IMG/VR virus record: IMGVR_UViG_3300008105_000050
Span: 1 to 36,153 of that record
Origin: a virus
Strand: one strand, 5' to 3'
Length of the DNA: 36,153 nt
Shown here: positions 1-7,828 of the stretch, piece after piece
How positions within the stretch are numbered: position 1 is the stretch's first letter
How the letters are laid out: the number at the start of each line of letters is the position of its first letter
Program-made: the position numbers and the translations under genes
Notes under the pieces: generated by a model
What the model saw: the letters and a program-made list of their open reading frames with translations, nothing else
What the model was told of the DNA's origin: nothing
Database searches by the model: none

Positions 1-20
1 TTATCAGGAATACAAAAAAA

Positions 21-557
21 ATGTTGCCAACCAAAAAGATTGTAGTTACAGACCAATACATTGTAAAGCCCAATGGCGGCTGGAAAGGTGAAGCGCAGGA
101 CTACTGCGCTTGGGCGGTAGATTCTGAAGCCCAGGCTCTTGCGAGAAGGATTTTGGACGAAGCTACCCTGCACGGGGGTTACTGGTTTACCCCAGTAACC
201 GCTAAATCGGCTGCAATTGCAGCCGGGAGTGAGCACTCTGATGCTCTTAGAAGGAGCCCATTTTTGGGTGACTATCTCCTAGAAGGAGCAATCTTTGTCG
301 GCTCCCACTGGGAGGCAGATGAAAATGGGGACTATCCCTATGTAGACGAAAGCCAATTACTGGAAGCAGCCCAAAAAGCTGCCGAGCTGACGGGACTTCC
401 GTTTGCCTTGGTGGAGCCTTGTGATTTCGTTGCAAGAACTGTTGAAGAGGCTGACCAAGCCCCTTGGAGAACGAGTCACTGGAGAAGGGGGGAGGCGTTT
501 ATGCTTTTCCACATTTGGGGAAAAAGCGAGATATTCCAGTATCAGCGAGTCCGATGA
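21..557 (+). CDS. Hypothetical protein, 178 aa
   Basis: No family recognised. It is a soluble, acidic, Trp-rich protein without signal peptide or membrane segment. The only ATG near the 5' end is used; an AGG lies about 12 nt upstream, so the start is reasonable but not strongly marked. A strong intrinsic terminator follows 8 nt after the stop, so this is the last gene of a plus-strand unit that enters from the left of the window. A smaller overlapping frame inside it is taken as a shadow. Confidence 0.75.
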   Translation: MLPTKKIVVTDQYIVKPNGGWKGEAQDYCAWAVDSEAQALARRILDEATLHGGYWFTPVTAKSAAIAAGSEHSDALRRSPFLGDYLLEGAIFVGSHWEADENGDYPYVDESQLLEAAQKAAELTGLPFALVEPCDFVARTVEEADQAPWRTSHWRRGEAFMLFHIWGKSEIFQYQRVR

Positions 558-564
558 TACAAAG

Positions 565-600
565 ACCTATAGCATCACCACGATGTTGTAGGTTTTTTTT
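565..600 (+). terminator. Intrinsic terminator
   Basis: Stem 565-576 pairs with 582-593 over 12 bp (two G-U pairs) around the loop ACCAC. A run of seven T follows immediately (594-600). It ends the plus-strand gene just upstream and separates it from the convergent minus-strand HNH-like gene. Confidence 0.9.
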
Positions 601-832
601 ATTTCAGGTCATTACAAGCTGGCACTACATCAACAGCATTGCCCATTGTGTAATCACGTTTACGCTTCTTTTCGGTATGTGACACAGGAATTACATGGTC
701 TAAACATTGCGCTGGAAGACCACAGTAAGTACAGAAAAGTTTAGTGTTGAGTTTTGCCATCTTAAAGCCTTTAGTTTTGAATATAAATTTACTACCACCC
801 GAATTTAGAGTTACCTTGCCTCCTACCCCCAT
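599..832 (-). CDS. HNH endonuclease-like protein, short C-terminus
   Basis: The 77-aa product has a zinc-binding pair C34-x2-C37, then D45-H46 in a DHVIPVS block, then N65 and a C73-N74 block. This is the order of an HNH nuclease. The chain stops right after CNDLK, where family members normally continue for several residues with a last metal or structural residue, so it may be truncated or inactive. The start at 832 is chosen because GGAGAGG lies 7-8 nt upstream, inside the end of the preceding gene. A second candidate start is the Met at residue 25. It is the last gene of a three-gene minus-strand unit (1613 to 599). Confidence 0.65.
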   Translation of the reverse strand: MGVGGKVTLNSGGSKFIFKTKGFKMAKLNTKLFCTYCGLPAQCLDHVIPVSHTEKKRKRDYTMGNAVDVVPACNDLK

Positions 833-835
833 AAA

Positions 836-1441
836 CTAGCCCTCTCCGTTAATGTTTGTGTTGGCTAGTGAGTTCATAAGTTTCTCTAGTACGGCTAACA
901 CCTGATTAGTTAGGTTTATGTTTATGTTGATTGAGTCTATGACAGTGACCTTTAGTTCTCTTAGGGATAGGAGTTCATTGTTGTGGGATTCGGAGTACTT
1001 TTTGAGTTCGTAGAGGATAGCGGTCTGGGCTTGTTGTGTTTCGCCTAGGAACCTAATTGCCTCAGTGAGAGTACCTATAGTTTCGATTAGGCTAGAGGTC
1101 TGTTCGCTATTAACCTCAGCTTGGTTAAGAGTTTTGGCGATGAAGGTGTTGAGTAATTCGCCGGTAGACTTGACCGATGACTCTTGTTGCGAAAGGAGAC
1201 TACCAAAGACACGACCTTCTAGCTCTAGCCCTTGCTGACCTTCCCTTAGCTTTAAAGCACGGTCTTCCATGGCTGCCTTAAGTTGGTAGTCAGCATACGC
1301 TTTGAGTATTGCGAGTAAGGCTGCTAGTCCAACACCGTACTGTCCTACCACAGACCAGAAAGGATCGGGTTGAGATATCTGACTATTTGCTGGTATTGGC
1401 TGTATTTGTTGGGTTGACTGAGCCATGATTGGATTGGACAT
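836..1441 (-). CDS. Membrane-anchored coiled-coil protein
   Basis: 201 aa. A polar N-terminus of about 28 residues is followed by one hydrophobic segment (about residues 30-47, VVGQYGVGLAALLAILKA), then a long Gln/Leu/Glu-rich region likely to form coiled coil to the end. No signal peptidase or lipobox site is seen. It overlaps the upstream small membrane gene by 59 bp in another frame, which suggests joint expression. The pair could be a lysis or membrane module, but no holin or spanin family is recognisable, so the function is left open. Confidence 0.65.
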   Translation of the reverse strand: MSNPIMAQSTQQIQPIPANSQISQPDPFWSVVGQYGVGLAALLAILKAYADYQLKAAMEDRALKLREGQQGLELEGRVFGSLLSQQESSVKSTGELLNTFIAKTLNQAEVNSEQTSSLIETIGTLTEAIRFLGETQQAQTAILYELKKYSESHNNELLSLRELKVTVIDSINININLTNQVLAVLEKLMNSLANTNINGEG

Positions 1442-1613
1442 TGGTATTCAGCCTAATTGTAGCAAGTTCAGCCCTTAAGTCTTCAATTTGTTGGGTTTGG
1501 TGGCTCATTTCGATGTGTTGTTGGAAGAGTACCACCACGATGAAGATGGGTAGTACGGCGTTGAGTAGGAAAGACAAGAGTTCATAGTGGCGGCGTAAGT
1601 GTGGACGGCTCAT
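1383..1613 (-). CDS. Small single-span membrane protein
   Basis: 76 aa: a short basic N-terminus (MSRPHLRRH), one strongly hydrophobic span (about residues 12-30, with LPIFIVVVLF), then a short amphipathic coiled coil (QQIEDLRAELATIRL) and a polar tail. This layout (N-in, one span, coiled coil) resembles small phage membrane proteins such as inner-membrane spanins. However, the overlapping partner gene lacks a lipobox, so that call is not made. No Shine-Dalgarno sequence is visible before the ATG. Confidence 0.6.
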   Translation of the reverse strand: MSRPHLRRHYELLSFLLNAVLPIFIVVVLFQQHIEMSHQTQQIEDLRAELATIRLNTNVQSNHGSVNPTNTANTSK

Positions 1614-1700
1614 TGGTGTGTGGGGCTTAACGATACACTTATGTTACTACCCTACGGGGGTTTGTAAATGTTAAGAGGATTTTGGGCGGCTTCTCTACAG

Positions 1701-1717
1701 GACGCTACGCTAAGGGG
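1701..1717 (+). repeat. CTACGCTA dispersed repeat
   Basis: Copy GACGCTACGCTAAGGGG, preceded by GGCTTCTCTACAG. It sits 22 nt upstream of the plus-strand gene at 1739 and points the same way as nearly all other copies. Confidence 0.8.
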
Positions 1718-1738
1718 AGTAAAGAATGAGGGAAGTTT

Positions 1739-2071
1739 ATGAATGACCAAGAGCCAGATGCACCAGATTACTACTACGACTGGATTAACACAAGCAATTT
1801 AACTTGGAAACAAAGGCTACAAGTTCGCGTAATGATTGGCTATTTGGTAGCAAGAGGCTTTTCTGAATGGGGTACAGCCGATAGTCCAGAGTCAGAAGGC
1901 TCTTTTCTGTTGGTCTTATCTCGCCAAGCTAGATTTACCATCGACTTTGCCGAATGGCCTACTAAGCTAGTCTTAAACCTTGGAGAAGGCTTGGGGACTG
2001 ACTTTACAGTTGTCGTAGATGCTAATTCCATCCATGACAGCTACGAGTCTTTGAAAAAGCTACTTCCTTAA
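1739..2071 (+). CDS. Hypothetical protein, 110 aa
   Basis: Not recognised. A small soluble acidic protein with an aromatic N-terminus (PDYYYDW) and predicted alternating strands in the C-terminal half (FTIDFAEWPTKLVLNLGEG). The ATG is preceded by GAGGGAAG at proper spacing, and a CTACGCTA hairpin repeat lies upstream, as for other plus-strand genes. It converges on the primase gene across the candidate origin region. Confidence 0.7.
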   Translation: MNDQEPDAPDYYYDWINTSNLTWKQRLQVRVMIGYLVARGFSEWGTADSPESEGSFLLVLSRQARFTIDFAEWPTKLVLNLGEGLGTDFTVVVDANSIHDSYESLKKLLP

Positions 2072-2288
2072 ATGGGTCGTTTTATGGGACATGGGTCGTT
2101 TTGTTTTAAGAGAAACGACCCATGTCTATCCACCACAGAGCTTGGGTTTAAGGGTGATTGGGTCGGATGGGTCGGGGGTCTATACCCTTTTAGGATAGGG
2201 GTGAAATATGCTTTCGTTTCACTTTGTGTTTTGACCCTTTTTATATAAAGAATAAAGAATATATAACGACCCAACGACCCATTTTGCT
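2072..2288. other. Candidate replication origin with GGGTCG iterons
   Basis: This gene-free stretch lies between convergent genes. It holds seven copies of GGGTCG/CGACCC: near 2074, 2093, 2116 (inverted), 2159 and 2168, and the tandem AACGACCC pair at 2265-2280. A perfect 14-bp hairpin pairs 2088-2101 with 2113-2126. Smaller hairpins follow (GGGTCTATACCC, and GTGAAA with TTTCAC). The tract about 2240-2264 is nearly pure A/T. Iterons, hairpins and an AT-rich tract beside a primase gene are what a plasmid or phage origin looks like. The hairpin could instead act as a terminator, but no T-run follows it. Confidence 0.5.
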
Positions 2289-4268
2289 CTAATCCTTACT
2301 CCATATACGTCTGTCGCGATAAACAGCTAATTTACATGGCTTTGAAGAATAACCCATGTTAGTCAGAATTGCCTTGACTTCAGCCGTGAAACCTTTTGGT
2401 ATGGCTTTTCCTTGCCATATCTGAGCATTAAGAGCAGGGATGAACACAAAGTCATAGCCCGTAGTATGCATGAACGTCTCAACAGCATTTCTTACCACTT
2501 CAAAGTAATCAGACTGGCAAATGTACTGCTGATTATCCCTAGTGGTGGTAGCAATTAGTCTATCGAAAGAACCTAGAGATGGGTTGGTTAATGCTTCTTG
2601 ATAAGCGCTTGCCCAAATAGCATCAACATCAATTCTTAGCTGAGGAATGTTAACTCTAGTGCCAGTTGGAATCTTGCAGACCATCCATCTACGCTGTGAA
2701 TAGGTATCAGAAAGAAACTGATAGTCTGTGGTAGTACCACCTATAACAAATGGGGTAGGTTTTTGTTCATCTCTCGATACATACATTACATTGTAATTAA
2801 CGCATGGTTTAGTAATGAACTCGTTGATTTTGTCCCTGTTTTCTGCCTTGAGAACTAGAACCATTTCATCCCAAAAACATAGCCAGCTCTTAGTAAGTGC
2901 AGACTCGACTCCACTGTGGAAGCTAGACATAGAGTATATCCAAGCTGCCTTCAGAAACAAAGAGAAATACTCGTCCTCTTGCTCAGTCCCACCCCAGTAT
3001 TTACTAGCAATATTAGTGTGGGAAATCCCTTGTTTAACCTTGCAAGACTGCAGGTATTCAATAATAGGATTGTAACTATTCTCTAGGGCTACATGGTCAA
3101 CAATTAAAGGTGCATCCCATCTAGGCATAGAAATATTAGTCTGAGTTCTAACCTTGGCAATGATTTGGTTAATAGTCTTTTTCTCACCTTTGAACTCATG
3201 CCTATTGAGAAGCTTGTTGTATCTGATAGAGCCTTTAGCCCATTCAGTTAAGGCGTTGACAGCATTGCTAAATGGGTTGTCAATAACTTCAGTAGGATCG
3301 TTGTCTAGATGATCCCATGTACCACTAGAGCTAGGTAGATACTTAGCATTAGTAGAGCGCCAGCCACAGTCATAAGCCCATCTAAAGATAGATTTGTAGG
3401 TATAGCCACCTTGATAGCCTTCACCTTGCCATTGTGACCATCTATAGGCAAAGTTACATCTAATAGACTTAGGTGACTGCTCAGACCATCTAACCCAATC
3501 ATCAAAGAGTGATTCAGATGTAGCTTTAAGAGCCATTCCCACCTTGTGCCACCCATCCTCATCGTCAAGGTACTGAGGTGAGTTAATAGCCATTAATGCT
3601 GACCTAACTTCATCTAACAACTCACTCTCAGACTTAGTTGTTTTGACCTTAGACGGCTTAGTTTTAGTTGTAGGAGTAATAGGTTGGTAGTGCCGTTCTA
3701 GCGGCTTAGCAATTTCGTCTAGTGTGTAGGTATAGCCAGTGTGTTTAGCAATGGTAGATACATAGCCCGTCTTAGGGTGGACACCACCAGCTAGCCTCAT
3801 TAGCCGAGCAGGGTTAACTAGTTTTGTATCAGCTTTAAGTACATTAACTAGCATTGTCTGAACTAATACCCATTGTTCAGGGTCTACAGGTTTAGATAGG
3901 ACATAGTAGGAATGAACAGATTTACCACCCGTGTCTACTTGGATGGTAGGTTCTGGCAGTCCATACTTTTGCCACATAGACATAGACTCTTCCTTAGAAA
4001 TGTCATCATGCTCATAGAACAGGGCATAGCTTTGGGTAACATCTTTGTCCTTATAAGCGCGGTTAGGACAATAAAATATATTGAGTTGCTTAGCCTCTTG
4101 CTGACTAATCCCTAGGTAATCAACATCAGGATACACAAAAGATAGCTTTCTAGATGTCTTGCCTTTGCCACCATCTATAGGTAGGCAATTAAGAAGCACC
4201 GTATCCCCTTCAACAAAACCCAACGCACTCAAGTGAGTTAACGCATCTTGTACAGTAGTTTTATCCAT
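2289..4268 (-). CDS. Prim-pol / PriCT-2 / VapE-like replication protein lacking a visible Walker A
   Basis: 659 aa. The N-terminal part resembles archaeo-eukaryotic-type primase-polymerases: acidic EHDD at 86-89, VDTGGKSVHSYYVL from 111, and PARLMRLAGGVHPKTG from 153. Residues about 218-304 look like a primase C-terminal-2 domain (DEDGWHKVGMALKATS ... FDDWVRWSEQSPK). The C-terminal part resembles the VapE/VirE helicase-like ATPase: Walker-B-like LCFWDEM at 463-469 and sensor-like VIGGTTTDYQFL then RRWMV at 508-530. No GxxxxGK[ST] P-loop is present where it is expected, between about 440 and 463. The protein may therefore prime without a working helicase, or rely on a partner. The start overlaps the upstream gene in ATGGATAA. 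Confidence 0.75.
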   Translation of the reverse strand: MDKTTVQDALTHLSALGFVEGDTVLLNCLPIDGGKGKTSRKLSFVYPDVDYLGISQQEAKQLNIFYCPNRAYKDKDVTQSYALFYEHDDISKEESMSMWQKYGLPEPTIQVDTGGKSVHSYYVLSKPVDPEQWVLVQTMLVNVLKADTKLVNPARLMRLAGGVHPKTGYVSTIAKHTGYTYTLDEIAKPLERHYQPITPTTKTKPSKVKTTKSESELLDEVRSALMAINSPQYLDDEDGWHKVGMALKATSESLFDDWVRWSEQSPKSIRCNFAYRWSQWQGEGYQGGYTYKSIFRWAYDCGWRSTNAKYLPSSSGTWDHLDNDPTEVIDNPFSNAVNALTEWAKGSIRYNKLLNRHEFKGEKKTINQIIAKVRTQTNISMPRWDAPLIVDHVALENSYNPIIEYLQSCKVKQGISHTNIASKYWGGTEQEDEYFSLFLKAAWIYSMSSFHSGVESALTKSWLCFWDEMVLVLKAENRDKINEFITKPCVNYNVMYVSRDEQKPTPFVIGGTTTDYQFLSDTYSQRRWMVCKIPTGTRVNIPQLRIDVDAIWASAYQEALTNPSLGSFDRLIATTTRDNQQYICQSDYFEVVRNAVETFMHTTGYDFVFIPALNAQIWQGKAIPKGFTAEVKAILTNMGYSSKPCKLAVYRDRRIWSKD

Positions 4269-4413
4269 TGTCCATAGCCTCGACTCTAGACATTAAATCT
4301 TCAGCTACTTTGCCTTGTGTAGTCTTAACCTCGGCATTGTACTTATCAATAATCAAACGCACTACAGGCACAAGTGGCTCTGGGATTCGTATAGCAGGAT
4401 TTCCCTTGCTCAT
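4261..4413 (-). CDS. Small protein upstream of primase, possible copy-control or RHH-type regulator
   Basis: 50 aa starting MSKGNPAIRIPEPLVPVV. The ATG at 4413 is chosen over a longer frame because AGAGGT precedes it by 6 nt. The N-terminus has the strand-then-helix pattern of cyanobacterial plasmid/phage ribbon-helix-helix proteins that begin MSKGNP, but the assignment is by pattern only. The stop overlaps the primase start by 8 bp (ATGGATAA), so the two are translationally coupled and this is the leader gene of the primase operon. Confidence 0.65.
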   Translation of the reverse strand: MSKGNPAIRIPEPLVPVVRLIIDKYNAEVKTTQGKVAEDLMSRVEAMDNG

Positions 4414-4453
4414 ATCTACCTCTGTTACAATACTGTTGCACCAGTGTAGCACA

Positions 4454-4464
4454 GACGCTACGCT
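4454..4464 (+). repeat. CTACGCTA dispersed repeat, short copy
   Basis: GACGCTACGCT in the divergent intergenic region between the primase operon and the plus-strand gene at 4548, plus orientation. Confidence 0.7.
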
Positions 4465-4513
4465 CTCAGGTTAATGGAGAATACTTAACTTTTAAGTGGG
4501 CTGATTGACCGTG

Positions 4514-4549
4514 ATAGGATTAGGTTTATTAACAACGACCTAATCCTAT
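4514..4549 (+). promoter_or_regulatory. Hairpin covering a start codon
   Basis: A perfect 12-bp inverted repeat (4514-4525 with 4538-4549; loop TTATTAACAACG) ends inside the ATG of the 760-aa gene (4548-4550). No Shine-Dalgarno sequence is seen upstream. As RNA it would hide the initiation site; as DNA it could be an operator in the divergent promoter region. Confidence 0.6.
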
Positions 4550-6830
4550 GTATCGTTACTTCCTTAACACCTATCGCAACTCTATACCCACTGGACTACC
4601 AGCTAGATTGGTTGACCCTACTCTAAGGACTATAGGTGAGCAACCACAGTTCTTGCGGATAGGTGAAGGCGACCATCCTACAAATGAGTTACTAAGGAAG
4701 GTCTATCAGCAACCTAGTAAGGATGTAGTTAGAACTAAGGTGTTGGGTGAGATATACCCGCCTACTGACACAGACCCATACCTTCGTAGACCAGATAACA
4801 TTGCTGCTATTAGGACTGCATCAGAACAATTAGGTATTCCATTAGAACGGACTGGTTTAAGGATAGCTACAAATCCTTTTAGGTTAGAGGGTGAAGTATC
4901 TGATGTGAATCTACTTGCACAGATAACTAATAGGGCTGCTGGTAATCTACAGCGCAGTGGCAAGCCTGTACTTGCTAACGCCTTAACTCGCAAAGCTAAA
5001 TTCTTTAGCCAACCTACAAGCTACAGCGAAATAGCTGTAGATGGCACTGAAGGGGTTGAAGCTATTCTTGAGGCTTATAAAAAAGCTGAACCTAGAAGGA
5101 CTGCCAACTCTCAGGGGAACAGACCTATCCTCATGCAAGCAGATGGGCTAGACCCTAACATTGGCATTCCTAGTGGTAGTCCTGAAAATATACCTTGGGA
5201 TAACATTGAGGGCATGAGAGGTCATAATGCTTATAAACCAGCAGATGAACTTAAGCGTCCTAGATTTATTGACCTAGGCACGGGCATCTACACAAGGTCA
5301 GGTGAACGCATCAATGCAGAGCAGAAGAACCTACTTGATATGGGATTGGCTGACCTTGAGGATAGAAGTTTTATATTGCGTGACCCTGCTAGTGTTAATC
5401 AAGTACCTGTTAGAGCAATGGCTTCAGCACTACCTCCAAACTATTATTCTCAGAGAGATAGGAATATCCCTGCCACCCCAGAATCAATTCCCCCTACTAG
5501 AATGACTAGGGATATTAACAATACTCCTATCTATTACAGTGAATTGCCAGCTAACTACTATGGTGTTAAGAGAGATATCCCTGATGAAGACAGGGCTAAG
5601 TATACTCTTCAGCCAGTCAAAGGTAATTGGGCTACAGGGGTAACAGTTATTGATGAAACCAAGGCATTAACAGATGAGATTGGTAGCATCATTGGCTATA
5701 GACCTACTGCTGAAGAGTATCGTAAATCCAAGAGACTTGGCTTTGAAGTACTTGGCGTAGGGCGGCAAGATACATCAACTCTTAATATCCCAGAGAAGGT
5801 TAGCTACTCTCTAGAAGATGGTGTAACTACAAAGAATCTATGGGGGACAGAAGTAGAAATTCCTACAGGAAGACAAGCAATCAATACCTATGTTGAGCCT
5901 AGTCAGACTAAAGAGATAACTGCTGTTACTCCTGTTAGAAGAATGTCCGATAGTATGTCAGACCGTATTCTTGCTGACCCTAATTACCTTTTACATCTTA
6001 AGCAGAATGTTGAACCATTCAAGTCTGCTAGTACACCTCAATACTACCTAGACCAGAGCAAAGACTTTGTTGGCCCTATTCGTGTTGCTAAGAACAATAC
6101 CTACGGAGTTACGCAAGGGAAGACACCTTGGAGAGAATACTACTCAGATCCATTTGTGTATGAAGATAAAGGATTAGATGGTGAAGTATCTAGACTAGTC
6201 AAAGCTGTCAATGAAGCACCAGCACAGCTAGAGAATGCTTTATCTGATCAAGCTTTAGCTAACCGTAAGGTCTTTGATATTGAACAAAAGATTGCGTATG
6301 TACCTTCTTTAAATAGGATAGCTAAAGGATCAAAGAAAGGCGATCAATCCATAACAGCTAGTCCTGAAGCTATTATAGATTGGGTTGAAGCTCGTGAAAC
6401 TATTAGACCTATTGTTGCCCCATTGCAAAAAGAAAGGCGTATGGCTGAGGTTGAAGCAGCTAAAGCACAAGATAGGATAGCAGAACTTAGAGCAGCACAA
6501 GAGCTAATGGGTGTTGAGTATATGGTTAAGCCTAAGCTATGGGGTGAGGACGTGCTAAGCGGCTATCAACAAGGCAGCAGAACTATTGGGGGCATTCGTG
6601 ATTCTAATGAAACGCCTATCAACAACAAATTTACAGAAGCTATTGATGATGAGATAAAAGTATCTAGGATTGCGTCTCAACCTACTATGCCTATTGAGAT
6701 GCAAAGGAAAGCTATTAGTGTTAAACCTAATGCAGTACAAGCATGGAGAGAAGCTATTCAACAAGAAGCTTTAGATAACCGCAGAGACTATGACATAGCA
6801 TCACTCTTTGGTTTCTCAGGTAATTACTAA
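4548..6830 (+). CDS. Large protein of unknown function, 760 aa
   Basis: No family recognised. It is a mainly soluble, charged protein with many Pro/Tyr turns. A motif is used twice: LPPNYYSQRDRNIP at 295-308 and LPANYYGVKRDIP at 333-345. The last third contains two long charged helices likely to be coiled coil (EVSRLVKAVNEAPAQLEN ...; KERRMAEVEAAKAQDRIAEL). No signal peptide, membrane span or nuclease motif is visible. Size and composition would fit an ejected or internal virion protein, but it lies on the opposite strand from the virion genes, so that is only a guess. Its start codon is partly buried in a perfect hairpin and has no ribosome-binding site. Confidence 0.8.
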   Translation: MYRYFLNTYRNSIPTGLPARLVDPTLRTIGEQPQFLRIGEGDHPTNELLRKVYQQPSKDVVRTKVLGEIYPPTDTDPYLRRPDNIAAIRTASEQLGIPLERTGLRIATNPFRLEGEVSDVNLLAQITNRAAGNLQRSGKPVLANALTRKAKFFSQPTSYSEIAVDGTEGVEAILEAYKKAEPRRTANSQGNRPILMQADGLDPNIGIPSGSPENIPWDNIEGMRGHNAYKPADELKRPRFIDLGTGIYTRSGERINAEQKNLLDMGLADLEDRSFILRDPASVNQVPVRAMASALPPNYYSQRDRNIPATPESIPPTRMTRDINNTPIYYSELPANYYGVKRDIPDEDRAKYTLQPVKGNWATGVTVIDETKALTDEIGSIIGYRPTAEEYRKSKRLGFEVLGVGRQDTSTLNIPEKVSYSLEDGVTTKNLWGTEVEIPTGRQAINTYVEPSQTKEITAVTPVRRMSDSMSDRILADPNYLLHLKQNVEPFKSASTPQYYLDQSKDFVGPIRVAKNNTYGVTQGKTPWREYYSDPFVYEDKGLDGEVSRLVKAVNEAPAQLENALSDQALANRKVFDIEQKIAYVPSLNRIAKGSKKGDQSITASPEAIIDWVEARETIRPIVAPLQKERRMAEVEAAKAQDRIAELRAAQELMGVEYMVKPKLWGEDVLSGYQQGSRTIGGIRDSNETPINNKFTEAIDDEIKVSRIASQPTMPIEMQRKAISVKPNAVQAWREAIQQEALDNRRDYDIASLFGFSGNY

Positions 6831-6850
6831 GACGCTACGCTATAGGATAA
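6831..6850 (+). repeat. CTACGCTA dispersed repeat
   Basis: GACGCTACGCTATAGGATAA begins at the base after the stop codon of the 760-aa gene and leads the next gene, which starts at 6869. Confidence 0.8.
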
Positions 6851-6868
6851 CTTTACTTTGGAGTTAAC

Positions 6869-7234
6869 ATGACAGTTAATGTAGAACTATTACAAAAGAC
6901 CTTGGATGCTATCAAGGCTAACCCGCAACACTGGAAACAATCACGATGGCATTGTGGTACATCGCATTGCTTTGCTGGTTTTGCTGAGTTGATAGATAGA
7001 GGGTTACCTATTGATACGCACGAAGACATTCTAAGAGACGAGCCTGAGTTCTTCTCCCCCTATTACTCAGATTGGAACACGCCATCTCATGCTAGAGAAA
7101 TCCTAGGCTTAGAAAATAATGACGCTACAGAGCTATTCTGGAGTTACAACAGTTTGAGCCGCCTTGAGTCCCTTGTCGCTCACCTTATTGAACATGGCAA
7201 TTTACAAGAGTATGAAGGAGGAAGAAGACAATGA
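6869..7234 (+). CDS. Phage protein with HCGT-C-AG motif
   Basis: 121 aa. The N-terminal block W-H-C-G-T-S-H-C-F-A-G-F matches a small protein type found in many phages (CGT..C.AG) whose role is not known to me; the Cys/His residues could bind a metal. GGAG lies 7 nt before the ATG. It starts a run of four short genes; its stop overlaps the next start (ATGA). Confidence 0.75.
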   Translation: MTVNVELLQKTLDAIKANPQHWKQSRWHCGTSHCFAGFAELIDRGLPIDTHEDILRDEPEFFSPYYSDWNTPSHAREILGLENNDATELFWSYNSLSRLESLVAHLIEHGNLQEYEGGRRQ

Positions 7235-7407
7235 ACAGTAGATACACAATAGAACAAATCACATCCCACCACATTCATCGCTACTCAAATGTCTCGCCTA
7301 GAGATATTGGACTGTGGGTGTACATCATTGATGGTAGAGCCTATGGGTTTTCTATTACCAAAGAGGGCGCTAGGGATAAAGCTGAATTGGCGGTAGGGGC
7401 ATTATGA
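7231..7407 (+). CDS. Small hypothetical protein, 58 aa, paralogue of next gene
   Basis: Starts within the ATGA overlap with the gene before it, after GAAGGAGGAAGAAG. The product ends RDIGLWVYIIDGRAYGFSI then ITKEGARDKAEL. The next gene has the same pattern (GDIGLWCFLVKGCYHGFCSI then KGEAYLRAKAI), so the two are tandem paralogues. Function unknown. Confidence 0.7.
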   Translation: MNSRYTIEQITSHHIHRYSNVSPRDIGLWVYIIDGRAYGFSITKEGARDKAELAVGAL

Positions 7408-7574
7408 CAATCCCCACTGTCTTCCAAATAACACCTGAGATGGTTGAAGCTAGTTCTACCTTGGAAAAAGGGGATATAGGGTTATGGTGCTTCCTTGTTA
7501 AAGGTTGTTATCATGGCTTTTGTTCTATCAAAGGGGAGGCTTATCTTAGGGCTAAAGCTATCTTCACAGACTAA
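7404..7574 (+). CDS. Small hypothetical protein, 56 aa, paralogue of previous gene
   Basis: Overlaps the gene before it by 4 nt (ATGA), with GGTAGGGG upstream as ribosome-binding site. It shares the GDIGLW ... GF.SI ... A core with its neighbour. Such coupled tandem copies are typical of small phage accessory proteins. Function unknown. Confidence 0.65.
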   Translation: MTIPTVFQITPEMVEASSTLEKGDIGLWCFLVKGCYHGFCSIKGEAYLRAKAIFTD

Positions 7575-7579
7575 GGTAA

Positions 7580-7597
7580 GCTACGCGATTAGATAGA
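7580..7597 (+). repeat. CTACGCGATTAGATA variant repeat
   Basis: GCTACGCGATTAGATAG, a variant of the dispersed repeat also present near 13155 and 22123. It sits just upstream of the gene at 7612. Confidence 0.7.
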
Positions 7598-7611
7598 GTT
7601 TGGAAAACCCT

Positions 7612-7773
7612 ATGGTCGCAATTAATCCAATGAGAGGTAAGCGTAATATCAAACAGCTTACCCTAGACTTCTTTGTCAATCCACATCAACTAGAACTAGA
7701 TGAGTGTGAAGAGATTATCAATTTAAGAAGACTAGCTAAGTGGAGAGAGAAAGATGCTAAGTCTGACTCTTGA
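7612..7773 (+). CDS. Small hypothetical protein, 53 aa
   Basis: MVAINPMRGKRNIKQLTLDF: a basic N-terminus followed by an acidic helical segment (LELDECEEIINLRRLAKW). TGGAAAA lies upstream as a weak ribosome-binding site, preceded by a CTACGC variant repeat. Not recognised. Confidence 0.55.
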   Translation: MVAINPMRGKRNIKQLTLDFFVNPHQLELDECEEIINLRRLAKWREKDAKSDS

Positions 7774-7782
7774 GTATCATAT

Positions 7783-7811
7783 CTATCCCGTAGCGCTACG
7801 CTATTGGATAG
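7783..7811 (+). repeat. CTACGCTA hairpin
   Basis: Outer stem CTATCC/GGATAG and inner stem TAGCG/CGCTA around loop CTA. It sits 17 nt before the start of the next gene. Confidence 0.85.
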
Positions 7812-7828
7812 AACTATGGAGAACTACC

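Noticed and set aside
1383-1441. Spanin pair call for the overlapping membrane genes
   Set aside because: The second protein has a transmembrane span rather than a lipobox, so the i-spanin/o-spanin pattern is not met.
2088-2126. Terminator for the gene ending at 2071
   Set aside because: The hairpin is perfect but is not followed by a T-run, and its arms consist of the repeated GGGTCG motif, so an origin or binding-site role fits better.
7754-7828. N-terminal extension of the small membrane protein gene
   Set aside because: It would translate through the hairpin repeat; the ATG at 7829 has a proper GGAG site.
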